Below are positions 1 through 10,977 of a stretch of DNA of 64,000 bases, in pieces. The notes below the pieces were generated by a model, which was not told the origin of the DNA, ran no database searches, and was given only the letters and a program-made list of their open reading frames with translations. The stretch's first letter is position 1. Every line of letters starts with the position of its first letter. The DNA is from Microvirga sp. BSC39 (lineage in GTDB: Bacteria; Pseudomonadota; Alphaproteobacteria; Rhizobiales; Beijerinckiaceae), in NCBI RefSeq assembly GCF_000739015.1, contig NZ_JPUG01000068.1:1-64000 (forward strand), read 5' to 3'. The position numbers and the translations under genes are program-made.

Positions 1-4
1 ATCA

Positions 5-1195
<1,191 letters not shown>

Positions 1196-1215
1196 TAGAT
1201 AGAGGATCAAAGGAC

Positions 1216-1241
1216 AGCGGCCGGGTTACGGCTCGGCCGCT
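1216..1241 (+). other. Hairpin between tuf and rpsJ
   Basis: Arms AGCGGCCG (1216-1223) and CGGCCGCT (1234-1241) form a perfect 8-bp stem with a 10-nt loop. Only a weak pyrimidine run follows, so this looks like an attenuator or an mRNA processing site rather than a strong terminator. Confidence 0.5.
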
Positions 1242-1263
1242 TCCCTTGTTGAATGGATAAGCC

Positions 1264-1572
<309 letters not shown>

Positions 1573-1619
1573 GCCGTTAGGCTAGGAGCTTTCGGTAGAC
1601 ACGCCGAGAGGATACGCAC

Positions 1620-2348
1620 ATGCGCTCAGGCGTCATTGCACAGAAAGTCGGGATGACCCGCATCTTCACGGATGCCGGCGAACACATCCCCGTCACGGTT
1701 CTGAAGGTCGACAGCTGCCAGGTCGTCGCCCACCGGACCAAGGAAAAGAACGGCTACACCGCGCTGCAGGTCGGCGTCGGCAAGGCCAAGGTGAAGAACG
1801 TTTCGAAGGCCGAGCGCGGCAACTTTGCCATCGCCAAGGTCGAGCCGAAGCGCAAGCTCGCGGAGTTCCGCGTCTCCGAGGATGCTGTCATCCCGGTCGG
1901 CGCTGAGATCACCGCTGATCACTTCATTGCCGGTCAGTTCGTGGACGTCACGGGCATCACCACCGGTAAGGGCTTCGCCGGCGGCATGAAGCGCTGGAAC
2001 TTCGGCGGACTGCGCGCCACGCACGGCGTCTCGGTCTCCCACCGCTCGATCGGTTCGACCGGCGGACGCCAGGATCCGGGCAAGACGTTCAAGAACAAGA
2101 AGATGCCGGGTCACCTGGGTGTCGAGCGCGTCACCACGCAGAACCTGCGTGTTGTGTCGACCGACGTCGAGCGCGGTCTGATCCTCGTCGAAGGCGCCGT
2201 TCCCGGTGTCGCCGGCGGCTGGATCTTCGTCCGCGACGCGGTGAAGCGCAAGCTGCCTGCGGAAGTGCCGATGCCCGGCGCGTTCCGCACGGCCAACGAT
2301 GCTGCGCCGGCCGCCCAGGCTGAGCAGGCCCAAGAGGAGAATGCGTGA
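1620..2348 (+). CDS. rplC: 50S ribosomal protein L3
   Basis: Large-subunit protein L3 (242 residues), an early assembly protein near the peptidyl-transferase centre. The conserved central loop [20 protein letters not shown] is present. The C-terminus carries an Ala/Gln/Glu-rich extension of roughly 25 residues, common in alphaproteobacterial L3. The ATG follows a GAGAGG Shine-Dalgarno sequence. Its TGA stop overlaps the rplD start as TGATG, which implies translational coupling. Confidence 0.99.
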   Translation: MRSGVIAQKVGMTRIFTDAGEHIPVTVLKVDSCQVVAHRTKEKNGYTALQVGVGKAKVKNVSKAERGNFAIAKVEPKRKLAEFRVSEDAVIPVGAEITADHFIAGQFVDVTGITTGKGFAGGMKRWNFGGLRATHGVSVSHRSIGSTGGRQDPGKTFKNKKMPGHLGVERVTTQNLRVVSTDVERGLILVEGAVPGVAGGWIFVRDAVKRKLPAEVPMPGAFRTANDAAPAAQAEQAQEENA

Positions 2349-2968
2349 TGAAACTTGATGTCACCACGCTTGAGGGCAACACCGCTGGTTCGGTCGACCT
2401 GAACGAGGCCATCTTCGGTCTCGAGCCGCGCGCCGATCTTCTGGCCCGTTGCGTCCGCTGGCAGCTCGCGAAGCGCCAGGCCGGCACGCACGCCGTGAAG
2501 AACCGTTCGCTCATCGATCGGACCACGAAGAAGGTCTACAAGCAGAAGGGCACCGGCAGCGCCCGCCACGGCGCCGCGAGCGCCCCTCAGTTCCGGGGCG
2601 GCGGTCGTGCCTTCGGCCCGCAGGTCCGCAGCCATGCTCACGACCTGCCCAAGAAGGTCCGCGCTCTCGCTCTGAGGCATGCGCTCTCGTCCAAGGCCAA
2701 GGACGCTTCCCTCATCGTCATCGACGATGTGAAGCTCTCCGAGGCGAAGACGAAGGCTCTCGTCGAGCGCTTCGGCAAGCTCGGCCTCGGCAACGCCCTG
2801 ATCATCGGCGGCGCTGAGATCGAGACCAACTTCCAGCGGGCTGCTCGCAACATCCCGAACATCGACGTCCTGCCGGTGCAGGGCATCAACGTCTATGACA
2901 TCCTGCGTCGCGAGAAGCTCGTTCTCACGAAGGCGGCTGTCGATGCGCTGGAGGCGCGCTTCAAATGA
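2348..2968 (+). CDS. rplD: 50S ribosomal protein L4
   Basis: Large-subunit protein L4 (206 residues), whose extended loop lines the peptide exit tunnel. In enterobacteria it is also the autoregulator of the S10 operon. Motifs include the tunnel loop with [22 protein letters not shown] and the preceding [14 protein letters not shown] place the start at the ATG overlapping the rplC stop; a GTG one codon upstream is possible. The gene overlaps rplW by 4 bp (ATGA). Confidence 0.98.
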   Translation: MKLDVTTLEGNTAGSVDLNEAIFGLEPRADLLARCVRWQLAKRQAGTHAVKNRSLIDRTTKKVYKQKGTGSARHGAASAPQFRGGGRAFGPQVRSHAHDLPKKVRALALRHALSSKAKDASLIVIDDVKLSEAKTKALVERFGKLGLGNALIIGGAEIETNFQRAARNIPNIDVLPVQGINVYDILRREKLVLTKAAVDALEARFK

Positions 2969-3261
2969 GCCTGGACCCGCGCCATTACGATGTAATCGTG
3001 AGCCCGGTCATTACCGAGAAGGCCACGGCCCTGTCCGAACAGAACAAGGTCGTCTTCAAGGTTCGACTGGATGCGACGAAGCCGCAGATCAAGGAAGCGG
3101 TTGAGAAGCTGTTCGATGTCAAGGTGAAGAGCGTCAATACCGTTCTCACCAAAGGCAAAGTGAAGATGTTCCGCGGCACCCGCGGCCAGCGGTCGGACGT
3201 GAAGAAGGCGGTTGTAACCCTCGCTGAGGGCCAGACCATCGACGTCACGACGGGCCTCTGA
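2965..3261 (+). CDS. rplW: 50S ribosomal protein L23
   Basis: L23 (98 residues) sits at the exit of the peptide tunnel and forms the docking site for trigger factor and SRP. The N-terminal [14 protein letters not shown] and the [14 protein letters not shown] stretch are typical of the family. The start is fixed by the 4-bp ATGA overlap with rplD. It is followed 20 bp later by rplB. Confidence 0.99.
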   Translation: MSLDPRHYDVIVSPVITEKATALSEQNKVVFKVRLDATKPQIKEAVEKLFDVKVKSVNTVLTKGKVKMFRGTRGQRSDVKKAVVTLAEGQTIDVTTGL

Positions 3262-3281
3262 TCGGTTGAGAGAGTGATCCG

Positions 3282-4118
3282 ATGGCTTTGAAAACATTCA
3301 AACCAATCACCCCCGGCCTGCGCCAGCTGGTGATCGTGGACCGCAGCGAGCTCTACAAGGGCAAGCCGGTCAAGAAGCTGACGGAGGGCAAGAGCTCCTC
3401 CGGCGGCCGTAACAACCTGGGTCGCGTGACCGTCCGCTTCCGTGGCGGTGGTCACAAGCGCACCCTGCGTCTGGTCGACTTCAAGCGTCGCGCCCGTCTG
3501 GGCGATGTGGCGACGGTGGAGCGGATCGAGTACGATCCGAACCGCACCGCCTTCATCGCGCTCATCGGCTACGCTGACGGCGAGCAGGCCTACATCCTGG
3601 CCCCGCAGCGTCTCGCTGTCGGCGATCAGGTGTCGGCCGGCGAGCAGGTCGACATCAAGCCGGGCAACGCGATGCCGATCGGCAACATGCCGGTGGGAAC
3701 GATCATCCACAATGTGGAGCTGAAGGTCGGCAAGGGTGGCGCACTCGCCCGCTCCGCCGGCACCTACGCCCAGATCGTGGGTCGTGACCAGGGGTACGTG
3801 ACGGTCCGCCTGAACTCCGGCGAGCAGCGTCTGGTCCATGGCCAGTGCTTCGCCAGCGTCGGCGCGGTCTCGAACCCGGACCACATGAACACCTCGATCG
3901 GTAAGGCTGGTCGTAACCGCTGGCTTGGCAAGCGTCCGCACAACCGCGGCGTTTCCATGAACCCGATCGACCACCCGCACGGTGGTGGTGAGGGTCGCAC
4001 GTCCGGTGGTCGTCATCCGGTGTCCCCCTGGGGCGTTCCGACCAAGGGCAAGAAAACCCGTTCGAACAAGCGGACCGACAAGTTCATCGTGTCGAGCCGT
4101 CACGCTCGGAAGAAGTAA
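3282..4118 (+). CDS. rplB: 50S ribosomal protein L2
   Basis: L2 (278 residues) is a core 23S rRNA-binding protein needed for subunit association and peptidyl transfer. The opening [11 protein letters not shown], the SH3-like and KOW-like middle region, and the C-terminal [15 protein letters not shown] loop with its conserved histidine are all intact. Length is standard. It lies 20 bp after rplW and 15 bp before rpsS within the S10 operon. Confidence 0.99.
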   Translation: MALKTFKPITPGLRQLVIVDRSELYKGKPVKKLTEGKSSSGGRNNLGRVTVRFRGGGHKRTLRLVDFKRRARLGDVATVERIEYDPNRTAFIALIGYADGEQAYILAPQRLAVGDQVSAGEQVDIKPGNAMPIGNMPVGTIIHNVELKVGKGGALARSAGTYAQIVGRDQGYVTVRLNSGEQRLVHGQCFASVGAVSNPDHMNTSIGKAGRNRWLGKRPHNRGVSMNPIDHPHGGGEGRTSGGRHPVSPWGVPTKGKKTRSNKRTDKFIVSSRHARKK

Positions 4119-4133
4119 GGATAGAGGCACGTC

Positions 4134-4412
4134 ATGGCACGTTCGCTTTGGAAGGGTCCGTTCGTCGACGGCTACCTCCTCAAGAAGGCCGAGGCTGCCC
4201 GTTCCTCGGGCCGCAACGAGGTTATCAAGATCTGGAGCCGCCGCTCCACGATCCTCCCGCAGTTTGTGGGCCTCACGTTCGGGGTCTACAACGGTCAGAA
4301 GCACATTCCCGTCAACGTGAGCGAGGAAATGGTGGGTCACAAGTTCGGCGAGTTCTCGCCGACCCGCACCTTCCACGGCCACGCGGCGGACAAGAAGGCG
4401 AAGAGGAAGTAA
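4134..4412 (+). CDS. rpsS: 30S ribosomal protein S19
   Basis: S19 (92 residues) binds 16S rRNA in the 30S head together with S13 and contacts the A-site finger of the 50S subunit. [18 protein letters not shown] and the later [17 protein letters not shown] signature identify it. The gene is separated from rplV by a single nucleotide, so translation is probably coupled. Confidence 0.99.
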   Translation: MARSLWKGPFVDGYLLKKAEAARSSGRNEVIKIWSRRSTILPQFVGLTFGVYNGQKHIPVNVSEEMVGHKFGEFSPTRTFHGHAADKKAKRK

Positions 4413-4413
4413 G

Positions 4414-4794
4414 ATGGGTAAGGCCGCGACTCCTCGCGCACTGAGCGACACAGAGGCACAAGCCGTCGCTCGCATGCTGCGCGTCAGCCCCCAGAAGCTC
4501 AACCTTGTTGCGGCCCTTATCCGCGGCAAGAAGGTTTCTGCGGCTCTCGCCGATCTCGAGTTCTCCCGCAAGCGCATCGCTCGCGATGTGAAGAAGTGCC
4601 TCGAGAGCGCCATCGCCAACGCCGAGAACAACCACAACCTCGATGTGGACGATCTCGTCGTCAGCCAGGCCTTCGTCGGCAAGGCGCTTGTCATGAAGCG
4701 CTTCCACGCCCGGGCCCGTGGCCGGGGTGCTCGTATCGAAAAGCCGTTCTCGAACCTCACGATCGTGGTTCGGGAAGTTGCCGAACAGGCATAA
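4414..4794 (+). CDS. rplV: 50S ribosomal protein L22
   Basis: L22 (126 residues) contacts all 23S rRNA domains, and its beta-hairpin lines the exit tunnel at the macrolide-binding constriction. The core [20 protein letters not shown] and the tip region [19 protein letters not shown] are clear. A second in-frame reading of the overlapping region as an extended rpsC is a shadow. An AAGGAG ribosome-binding site for rpsC follows its stop. Confidence 0.99.
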   Translation: MGKAATPRALSDTEAQAVARMLRVSPQKLNLVAALIRGKKVSAALADLEFSRKRIARDVKKCLESAIANAENNHNLDVDDLVVSQAFVGKALVMKRFHARARGRGARIEKPFSNLTIVVREVAEQA

Positions 4795-4805
4795 AGGAGA
4801 ACCAG

Positions 4806-5510
4806 ATGGGTCAGAAAGTTAACCCGATCGGTCTTCGGCTCGGCATCAACCGGACCTGGGACTCGCGCTGGTTCGCCGGCAAGGGCGAGTACGCCAAGCT
4901 GATGCACGAGGATATGGCGATCCGCGAAGCGCTGATGAAGCAGCTGAAGCAGGCCGCCGTTTCGAAGATCGTCATCGAGCGTCCGCACAAGAAGTGCCGC
5001 GTCACCATCCACTCGGGTCGTCCGGGCGTGGTGATCGGCAAGAAGGGTGCCGACATCGAGAAGCTCCGCAAGCTCGTCGCTAAGATGACGGACGCGGATG
5101 TGGCGATCAACATCGTCGAAGTCCGCAAGCCGGAAGTCGACGCGACGCTGGTGGCCGATTCCATCGCCCAGCAGCTCGAGCGCCGCGTTGCGTTCCGCCG
5201 CGCCATGAAGCGCGCCGTTCAGTCGGCGATGCGTCTGGGCGCGGAGGGCATCCGTATCAACTGCTCGGGCCGTCTGGGTGGCGCTGAAATCGCCCGCCTG
5301 GAGTGGTATCGCGAGGGTCGCGTTCCGCTGCACACGCTGCGTGCGGATGTGGATTACGGTACGTCCACGGCTTTCACGACCTATGGCACCTGCGGCATAA
5401 AGGTCTGGATCTTCAAGGGCGAAATCCTTGAGCACGATCCGATGGCCCAGGACAAGCGGATGAACGACGAAGGAGGCCGCTCCGGTGGCCGCCGCGAGCA
5501 AGCGGCGTAA
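4806..5510 (+). CDS. rpsC: 30S ribosomal protein S3
   Basis: S3 (234 residues) lies at the mRNA entry channel and contributes to helicase activity of the ribosome. The start [15 protein letters not shown] is the universal S3 opening and is preceded by AAGGAG, so the upstream open frame to 4596 is not coding. A type II KH domain with [17 protein letters not shown] is visible near residues 75-90. It precedes rplP by 24 bp. Confidence 0.99.
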   Translation: MGQKVNPIGLRLGINRTWDSRWFAGKGEYAKLMHEDMAIREALMKQLKQAAVSKIVIERPHKKCRVTIHSGRPGVVIGKKGADIEKLRKLVAKMTDADVAINIVEVRKPEVDATLVADSIAQQLERRVAFRRAMKRAVQSAMRLGAEGIRINCSGRLGGAEIARLEWYREGRVPLHTLRADVDYGTSTAFTTYGTCGIKVWIFKGEILEHDPMAQDKRMNDEGGRSGGRREQAA

Positions 5511-5534
5511 CCGAGAGGTCAGGAGAGGTTTGCC

Positions 5535-5948
5535 ATGTTGCAACCGAAGAAAACCAAGTTCCGTAAGCAGTTCAAGGGCCGCATTTCCGGCACCGCGAAG
5601 GGCGGCACGGACCTCAACTTCGGCCAGTTCGGCCTGAAGGCGATGGAACCCGAGCGTGTCAACGCTCGCCAGATCGAGGCGGCTCGCCGCGCCATCACCC
5701 GCGCCATGAAGCGCGCGGGCCGGGTGTGGATCCGCATCTTCCCGGACGTGCCGGTGTCGTCGAAGCCGACCGAAGTGCGTATGGGTAAGGGTAAGGGCGC
5801 TCCCGAGTTCTGGGCGGCCAAGGTGAAGCCTGGCCGTATCATGTTCGAGATCGACGGCGTTCCGGAGGATATCGCTCGTGAGGCCCTGCGCCTCGGTGCG
5901 GCGAAGCTTCCGATCAAGACGCGCTTCATCCAGCGCATTGCCGAGTAA
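5535..5948 (+). CDS. rplP: 50S ribosomal protein L16
   Basis: L16 (137 residues) binds near the A-site tRNA elbow and is required for late 50S assembly. The N-terminus [16 protein letters not shown] and the [18 protein letters not shown] loop are diagnostic. The length matches the bacterial norm. It is followed after 10 bp by rpmC, with AAGGAGGGG as the intervening ribosome-binding site. Confidence 0.99.
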   Translation: MLQPKKTKFRKQFKGRISGTAKGGTDLNFGQFGLKAMEPERVNARQIEAARRAITRAMKRAGRVWIRIFPDVPVSSKPTEVRMGKGKGAPEFWAAKVKPGRIMFEIDGVPEDIAREALRLGAAKLPIKTRFIQRIAE

Positions 5949-5958
5949 GGAGGGGATC

Positions 5959-6171
5959 ATGAAGTCTAAGCAGAGAGCCTCCGACCTCAAGGCAATGTCG
6001 GCTGACCAGCTGTCGGACGAGCTGCTGAACCTGAAGAAGGAGCAGTTCAACCTCCGCTTCCAGCGCGCCACGGGTCAGCTCGAGAACACCGGACGCGTCC
6101 GTGAGGTCCGTCGGGATGTCGCCCGCGTCAAGACACTGCAGCGCCAGAAGGCCGCTGCGGCCAAGGCTTAA
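5959..6171 (+). CDS. rpmC: 50S ribosomal protein L29
   Basis: L29 (70 residues) is a small helical protein near the tunnel exit beside L23. I chose the ATG at 5959 because it follows AAGGAGGGGATC and gives the expected length and start; the frame is open upstream only by chance overlap with rplP. The family core [20 protein letters not shown] is present. Confidence 0.97.
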   Translation: MKSKQRASDLKAMSADQLSDELLNLKKEQFNLRFQRATGQLENTGRVREVRRDVARVKTLQRQKAAAAKA

Positions 6172-6183
6172 GAGGAAATCAAG

Positions 6184-6423
6184 ATGCCAAAGCGCGTTTT
6201 GCAGGGCGTCGTTGTCAGCGATAAGCAGGACAAGACGGTCGTTGTGAAGGTGGAGCGTCGCTTTACGCACCCGGTTCTGAAGAAGACCGTGCGTAAGACG
6301 AAGAACTACCATGCTCATGACGAGAACAATAATGCCAAGGTGGGCGACCAGGTCTTCATTGAAGAGACCAAGCCGTTCTCCAAGCTCAAGACCTGGGTGC
6401 TCGTCGACCAAGCGAAGGCCTAA
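6184..6423 (+). CDS. rpsQ: 30S ribosomal protein S17
   Basis: S17 (79 residues) is a primary 16S rRNA-binding protein of OB-fold type. The opening [20 protein letters not shown] and the later [16 protein letters not shown] are characteristic. It ends the S10-type block. The next gene, rplN, is 163 bp away, the largest gap in the S10-spc region, and that gap contains a hairpin and a promoter-like sequence. Confidence 0.99.
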   Translation: MPKRVLQGVVVSDKQDKTVVVKVERRFTHPVLKKTVRKTKNYHAHDENNNAKVGDQVFIEETKPFSKLKTWVLVDQAKA

Positions 6424-6440
6424 AAAGCTTTTTTTTGGGG

Positions 6441-6469
6441 TTGTCCGATAGGGGCGGTTCGTGTATACG
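6441..6469 (+). promoter_or_regulatory. Candidate internal promoter before rplN
   Basis: TTGTCC (6441-6446), a 17-bp spacer and TATACG (6464-6469) resemble a sigma-70 promoter. They lie in the unusually long rpsQ-rplN gap. A hairpin (GGCGG/CCGCC with TCGT/ACGA) overlaps the -10 region. It could give the spc genes extra transcription; unproven. Confidence 0.35.
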
Positions 6470-6586
6470 ACCGCCTCTCTCGACATTTGAAGGGCAGGGG
6501 ACATCAGATCCCCGTCAGGCGTAGTCCGGGGGGCAATCGTGCCTTGGCCCGGAAACCTGTCTGAAACAAAGGAAAGGATCAAAGCC

Positions 6587-6955
6587 ATGATCCAGATGCA
6601 GACGAATCTTGACGTCGCCGACAATTCCGGCGCCCGTCGCGTGATGTGCATCAAGGTTCTCGGCGGTTCGAAGCGTAAGTACGCTTCCGTGGGCGATATC
6701 ATCGTCGTATCCGTGAAAGAAGCTATCCCGCGCGGCCGCGTGAAGAAGGGCGACGTCATGAAGGCGGTCGTCGTGCGCACCGCCAAGGACATCCGCCGCG
6801 CTGACGGTTCGGTCATCCGTTTCGACCGCAATGCCGCCGTTCTGATCAACAATCAGAAGGAGCCGGTCGGCACCCGTATCTTCGGCCCCGTTCCCCGTGA
6901 ACTTCGCGCCAAGAACCACATGAAAATCATTTCGCTTGCGCCGGAGGTGCTCTAA
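6587..6955 (+). CDS. rplN: 50S ribosomal protein L14
   Basis: L14 (122 residues) sits at the subunit interface and is the most conserved protein of the spc operon. The ATG at 6587 starts the family N-terminus [18 protein letters not shown] and follows GGAAAGGATC; the 16-codon upstream extension of the open frame has no homologous character. The stop overlaps the rplX start by one base (TAATG). Confidence 0.99.
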   Translation: MIQMQTNLDVADNSGARRVMCIKVLGGSKRKYASVGDIIVVSVKEAIPRGRVKKGDVMKAVVVRTAKDIRRADGSVIRFDRNAAVLINNQKEPVGTRIFGPVPRELRAKNHMKIISLAPEVL

Positions 6956-7272
6956 TGGCCGCGAAGATCAAGAAGGGCGACAAGGTCGTTGTCCTGACCG
7001 GTCGCGACAAGGGTAAGACCGGTGAGGTTGTCCAGGTGCTTCCGAAGGAAGAGCGCGCGGTCGTCCGTGGCGTGAACGTCGTGAAGCGTCACCAGCGCCA
7101 GACGGCAAACCAGGAAGCTGGCATTGTCTCGAAAGAGGCCGCCATCCACCTGTCGAACCTGGCCTACGCAGACCCGAAGGACGGCAAGCCGACCCGGGTT
7201 GGTTTCAAAGTTCTCGAAGACGGCCGCAAGGTTCGTTTCGCCAAGCGTTCGGGGGACCTGATCGATGGCTAA
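6955..7272 (+). CDS. rplX: 50S ribosomal protein L24
   Basis: L24 (105 residues) is one of the two initiator proteins of 50S assembly. A KOW motif ([20 protein letters not shown]) opens the protein. Overlaps on both sides, one base with rplN and eight with rplE, indicate tight translational coupling. Confidence 0.99.
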   Translation: MAAKIKKGDKVVVLTGRDKGKTGEVVQVLPKEERAVVRGVNVVKRHQRQTANQEAGIVSKEAAIHLSNLAYADPKDGKPTRVGFKVLEDGRKVRFAKRSGDLIDG

Positions 7273-7831
7273 GGCTCAGGTGGACGGCTACACGCCGCGG
7301 CTGAAGAAGCACTACGAGGAAGTGGTGCGTCCGAAGCTCATTGAAGAATTCGGCTACAAGAACCCCATGGAAGTGCCGACGATCGAGAAGATCGTCCTCA
7401 ACATGGGCGTTGGCGAATCGACCGCCGACTCGAAGAAGGCTTCGGTCGCCGCTGCCGATCTCGCACTCATCGCCGGCCAGAAGCCGGTGATCACGAAGGC
7501 CCGCAAGGCGATCTCGCAGTTCAAGGTTCGCGAGGGCATGCCGATCGGTGCCAAGGTTACGCTGCGCAAGGCTCGCATGTACGAGTTCCTTGACCGCTTC
7601 GTCACCATCGCGCTCCCGCGCGTCCGCGACTTCCGGGGCCTGAACCCGAAGTCGTTCGACGGCCGCGGCAACTACGCAATGGGTATCAAGGAGCACCTCG
7701 TGTTCCCTGAGATCAATTACGACAGGGTCGAGCAGGTTTGGGGCATGGACGTCATCATCACCACTACGGCGAAGACTGACGACGAAGCCCGCGCCCTGCT
7801 GCGTCACTTCAACTTCCCGTTCCGGCAGTGA
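7265..7831 (+). CDS. rplE: 50S ribosomal protein L5
   Basis: L5 (188 residues) binds 5S rRNA and forms an inter-subunit bridge with S13. The conserved [15 protein letters not shown] and the [20 protein letters not shown] segment identify it. The start overlaps the end of rplX by eight bases. A 39-bp gap precedes rpsN. Confidence 0.99.
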   Translation: MAKAQVDGYTPRLKKHYEEVVRPKLIEEFGYKNPMEVPTIEKIVLNMGVGESTADSKKASVAAADLALIAGQKPVITKARKAISQFKVREGMPIGAKVTLRKARMYEFLDRFVTIALPRVRDFRGLNPKSFDGRGNYAMGIKEHLVFPEINYDRVEQVWGMDVIITTTAKTDDEARALLRHFNFPFRQ

Positions 7832-7870
7832 GGATAACTGTCCTCAAACGCGGACACTGGAGATAAAAGC

Positions 7871-8176
7871 ATGGCTAAGAAAAGCGCTATTGAGAAGAAC
7901 AAGCACCGTCGTGAGCTGGTGAAGAAGTTCGCCGGCCGTCGCGAGCGCCTCCTGGCGGTCGCCAACGACGAGTCGAAGTCCATGGAGGAGCGCTTCGAGG
8001 CGCGCCTCAAGCTGGCCGAGCTGCCGCGCAACGCGAGCCCGACCCGCATCCGCAACCGTTGCGAGATCACGGGCCGTCCCCGCGCTTACTACCGCAAGCT
8101 CGGCATGTCCCGTATCGCTCTGCGCGAGCTCGGCAACAAGGGCCTGATTCCGGGCCTCGTGAAGTCCAGCTGGTAA
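7871..8176 (+). CDS. rpsN: 30S ribosomal protein S14
   Basis: S14 (101 residues) binds the 3' major domain of 16S rRNA near the A site. This is the long, zinc-independent form: the CxxC knuckles of the short type are absent, and the C-terminal [20 protein letters not shown] signature is present. It sits between rplE and rpsH as in other alphaproteobacterial spc operons. Confidence 0.98.
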   Translation: MAKKSAIEKNKHRRELVKKFAGRRERLLAVANDESKSMEERFEARLKLAELPRNASPTRIRNRCEITGRPRAYYRKLGMSRIALRELGNKGLIPGLVKSSW

Positions 8177-8191
8177 GGGGGAGGGCATCAT

Positions 8192-8587
8192 ATGATCAAC
8201 GATCCGTTGGGCGATATGCTCACCCGTATCCGCAACGCGCAGATGCGGCGTCGTGGTACCGTTTCCACTCCCGGCTCGAAGCTGCGCGCCCGCGTTCTCG
8301 AAGTTCTCAAGTCCGAGGGCTACATCCGCGACTACTCGCAGACCGAGTTCGGCAATGGCCGTACCGAGTTCTCGATCGAGCTCAAGTACTATGACGGCCA
8401 GCCGGTGATCCGCTCCATCGAGCGCGTCTCCAAGCCGGGCCGCCGCGTGTATGCCTCCGTCGACACCATGCCTCGCGTGGCCGACGGTCTCGGCATCACC
8501 ATTCTTTCGACGCCGCAGGGCGTGATGGCCGATCACGAGGCCCGTGAGAAGAACGTGGGCGGCGAAGTGCTCTGCAAGGTCTTCTAA
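8192..8587 (+). CDS. rpsH: 30S ribosomal protein S8
   Basis: S8 (131 residues) is a primary binder of 16S helix 21 and, in E. coli, the translational regulator of the spc operon. [17 protein letters not shown] and the C-terminal [20 protein letters not shown] are classic. The ATG follows GGGGGAGGGCATC. It precedes rplF by 36 bp. Confidence 0.99.
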   Translation: MINDPLGDMLTRIRNAQMRRRGTVSTPGSKLRARVLEVLKSEGYIRDYSQTEFGNGRTEFSIELKYYDGQPVIRSIERVSKPGRRVYASVDTMPRVADGLGITILSTPQGVMADHEAREKNVGGEVLCKVF

Positions 8588-8623
8588 GGCCAGGCACCCG
8601 CACAGAACCACGAGGATTCGAAA

Positions 8624-9157
8624 ATGTCACGAGTAGGCAAGAAGCCCGTTCCGGTTCCGTCAGGTGTGACGGCGACCGTCGACGGTCAGATGGTGAAGGT
8701 TAAGGGCGCGAAGGGCGAACTCTCGTTCCTCGTTCCCGAAGAAGTGCTGGTTGCTTTCGAGGACGGCGCCGTGTCGGTGAACCCGCGCGACGAGTCCAAG
8801 ACGGCCCGTGCGAAGTGGGGCATGTCCCGCGCCCAGGTGGCGAACCTGGTCGAAGGCGTGTCCAAGGGCTTCGAGAAGCGCCTCGAGATCAACGGCGTCG
8901 GCTACAAGGCCGCCGTTGCCGGCAAGGTGCTGAAGCTGTCGCTGGGCTACAGCCACGACATCGACTACGCGATTCCGGCCGGCGTGACGATCACGACGCC
9001 GAAGCCGACGGAAGTCGTCGTGGCCGGCATCGACAAGCAGGTCGTTGGTCAGACTGCCGCCGAGATCCGCGAATACCGCGGTCCGGAGCCCTACAAGGGT
9101 AAGGGCGTCAAGTATGCCAACGAGTTCATCTTCCGCAAGGAAGGCAAGAAGAAGTAA
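8624..9157 (+). CDS. rplF: 50S ribosomal protein L6
   Basis: L6 (177 residues) consists of two duplicated domains and binds near the sarcin-ricin loop, where elongation factors dock. [12 protein letters not shown], the internal [19 protein letters not shown] and the terminal [22 protein letters not shown] confirm it. It is followed 12 bp later by rplR. Confidence 0.99.
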   Translation: MSRVGKKPVPVPSGVTATVDGQMVKVKGAKGELSFLVPEEVLVAFEDGAVSVNPRDESKTARAKWGMSRAQVANLVEGVSKGFEKRLEINGVGYKAAVAGKVLKLSLGYSHDIDYAIPAGVTITTPKPTEVVVAGIDKQVVGQTAAEIREYRGPEPYKGKGVKYANEFIFRKEGKKK

Positions 9158-9169
9158 GGACGACGTATC

Positions 9170-9532
9170 ATGGCTGAGAAGAAAGGCGCTGAAGATCGCC
9201 GCAAGGCTCGTGTGCGCCGTGCGATCAAGAAAGCAGCGAACGGTCGTCCGCGTTTGTCGGTGTTCCGTTCGTCCAAGCAGATCTACGCCCAGATCATCGA
9301 CGACGTTCGCGGCCATACGGTCGCTGCGGCTTCGACCCTTGAGGCTGACCTGAAGGGCAAGCTCAAGACCGGAGCCACCGTTGATGCGGCGAAGGAAGTG
9401 GGCAAGCTCGTGGCTGAGCGCGCGGTTGCTGCCGGCGTGAAGCAGGTCATATTCGACCGCTCGGGCTACCTCTATCACGGCCGCGTCAAGGCTCTGGCCG
9501 ACGCTGCCCGTGAAGGCGGTCTGGATTTTTAA
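9170..9532 (+). CDS. rplR: 50S ribosomal protein L18
   Basis: L18 (120 residues) binds 5S rRNA together with L5. The [20 protein letters not shown] core and the C-terminal [24 protein letters not shown] are diagnostic. The 64-bp gap to rpsE contains a short GC-rich hairpin (GCGGGC/GCCCGC, 9564-9580). Confidence 0.99.
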   Translation: MAEKKGAEDRRKARVRRAIKKAANGRPRLSVFRSSKQIYAQIIDDVRGHTVAAASTLEADLKGKLKTGATVDAAKEVGKLVAERAVAAGVKQVIFDRSGYLYHGRVKALADAAREGGLDF

Positions 9533-9596
9533 CGGCGGGTGTAATCCAAGCAACCCTTAGCGAGCGGGCCCGCCGCCCGCGCAAGTGAGAGGTCTC

Positions 9597-10166
9597 ATGG
9601 CTAGAGAACCAAGAGAACGTGCTGATCGCGAAGAGCGCGACAGCGAATTCGTGGACCGCCTGGTCCACATCAACCGCGTTGCCAAGGTGGTGAAGGGCGG
9701 CCGTCGTTTCGGCTTCGCTGCTCTCGTCGTCGTCGGCGACCAGAAGGGCCGCGTTGGCTTCGGCCACGGCAAGGCCCGCGAAGTGCCGGAAGCCATCCGT
9801 AAGGCCACGGACGCTGCCAAGCGCTCCATGATCCGCGTCGCCCTTCGTGAAGGCCGCACCCTGCATCACGACGTGAACGGCCGCCACGGCGCCGGCAAGG
9901 TCGTGCTCCGTGCCGCTCCCCAGGGTACCGGCATCATCGCCGGCGGCCCGATGCGCGCCGTCTTCGAGGTGGTGGGCATGCAGGACGTGGTTGCCAAGTC
10001 GCTCGGCTCGTCAAACCCGTACAACCTCGTCCGCGCAACCTTTGATGCGCTCAAGAACGAGGATAGCCCGCGTTCGGTTGCTGCTCGCCGTGGCCTCAAG
10101 GTCTCGACTCTGCAAGCTCGCCGCCGCGATGCCGATGCCAGCGAAGCCGCTGGCGCTGAAGCGTAA
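9597..10166 (+). CDS. rpsE: 30S ribosomal protein S5
   Basis: S5 (189 residues) lies at the mRNA entry tunnel and affects translational fidelity. The double-stranded-RNA-binding-like N-terminal domain ([18 protein letters not shown]) and the C-terminal [19 protein letters not shown] are clear. I use the ATG at 9597 ([12 protein letters not shown]), which follows AGAGGTCTC, rather than the in-frame GTG four codons upstream. Confidence 0.98.
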   Translation: MAREPRERADREERDSEFVDRLVHINRVAKVVKGGRRFGFAALVVVGDQKGRVGFGHGKAREVPEAIRKATDAAKRSMIRVALREGRTLHHDVNGRHGAGKVVLRAAPQGTGIIAGGPMRAVFEVVGMQDVVAKSLGSSNPYNLVRATFDALKNEDSPRSVAARRGLKVSTLQARRRDADASEAAGAEA

Positions 10167-10180
10167 GGGAGGCTTTGACA

Positions 10181-10387
10181 ATGGCAAAGAACTCTGCCGC
10201 TTCTGGCAAGACCATCACCGTTGAGCAGATCGGTTCGCCGATCCGCCGCGAGGCCAAGCAGCGCCAGACGCTGGTCGGTCTCAAGCTCAACAAGCTTCAC
10301 CGCACCTCGACCTTGGAAGACACGCCTGCGATCCGCGGCATGATCGAGAAGGTCAAGCACCTCGTGCGCGTTGTCGACGGGCAGTGA
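10181..10387 (+). CDS. rpmD: 50S ribosomal protein L30
   Basis: L30 (68 residues) is a small bacterial-type large-subunit protein. [21 protein letters not shown] and the [20 protein letters not shown] segment are typical. I chose the ATG after GGGAGGCTTTGACA; an in-frame TTG two codons upstream is unlikely. It is flanked closely by rpsE and rplO. Confidence 0.98.
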   Translation: MAKNSAASGKTITVEQIGSPIRREAKQRQTLVGLKLNKLHRTSTLEDTPAIRGMIEKVKHLVRVVDGQ

Positions 10388-10397
10388 GGAGAGCGTC

Positions 10398-10871
10398 ATG
10401 AAACTCAACGAAATTCGTGACAACGAAGGTTCTACCAAGAACCGCATGCGTGTCGGCCGTGGTATTGGCTCCGGCAAGGGCAAGACCGGTGGTCGCGGCG
10501 TGAAGGGTCAGAAGGCCCGTACCGGCGTGTCCATCAAGGGCTTCGAAGGCGGTCAGATGCCTCTGCACCGTCGTCTGCCGAAGCGCGGCTTCAACAAGCC
10601 GAACCAGATTGATCTCAACGAGGTCAATGTCGGCCGCATCCAGCAGGCCATTGAGGCCGGCAAGCTCGGCACGGGCGCTCCGGTGACGGTCGAGACTCTG
10701 GTGGCTGCCGGTGTGGTCTCCAAGCCGCGCGACGGCGTGAAGATCCTTGGCGTCGGCGAGCTCAAGACGAAGCTTTCCTTCCAGGTTGCAGGCGCGTCCA
10801 AGTCGGCCGTTGAAGCGATCGAGAAGGCTGGTGGCTCTGTCACCCTGCTGGGTGGCGTTGCGCAGGCGTGA
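10398..10871 (+). CDS. rplO: 50S ribosomal protein L15
   Basis: L15 (157 residues) is a late-assembly protein. The glycine-rich start [20 protein letters not shown] and [20 protein letters not shown] are universal features. The ATG at 10398 follows GAGGAGAGCGTC. The 106-bp downstream gap before secY contains a strong hairpin. Confidence 0.99.
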   Translation: MKLNEIRDNEGSTKNRMRVGRGIGSGKGKTGGRGVKGQKARTGVSIKGFEGGQMPLHRRLPKRGFNKPNQIDLNEVNVGRIQQAIEAGKLGTGAPVTVETLVAAGVVSKPRDGVKILGVGELKTKLSFQVAGASKSAVEAIEKAGGSVTLLGGVAQA

Positions 10872-10897
10872 GCCAGCGCCCACATTGACTAAGATCC

Positions 10898-10935
10898 AAG
10901 CGGCGGCCCGCGTTCTGATCGCGTGGCCGCCGCTT
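10898..10935 (+). other. Hairpin between rplO and secY
   Basis: Perfect 11-bp arms AAGCGGCGGCC (10898-10908) and GGCCGCCGCTT (10925-10935) enclose an inner CGCG/CGCG pair. No T-run follows. It may lower read-through or mark an mRNA end before secY. Confidence 0.5.
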
Positions 10936-10977
10936 GTGTGATGACCGTCACGGTTCAAGTATTTCGGGGACACCACT

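Noticed and set aside
2985..6071. Antisense open frame of 1028 codons across the ribosomal genes
   Set aside because: It is the codon-position shadow of GC-rich highly expressed genes; it has no Shine-Dalgarno site and no protein family character.
6421..6440. AAAAAGCTTTTT followed by T-run after rpsQ as terminator
   Set aside because: The inverted repeat is AT-only with no loop, so it cannot form a stable terminator stem; termination here would also cut off essential genes.
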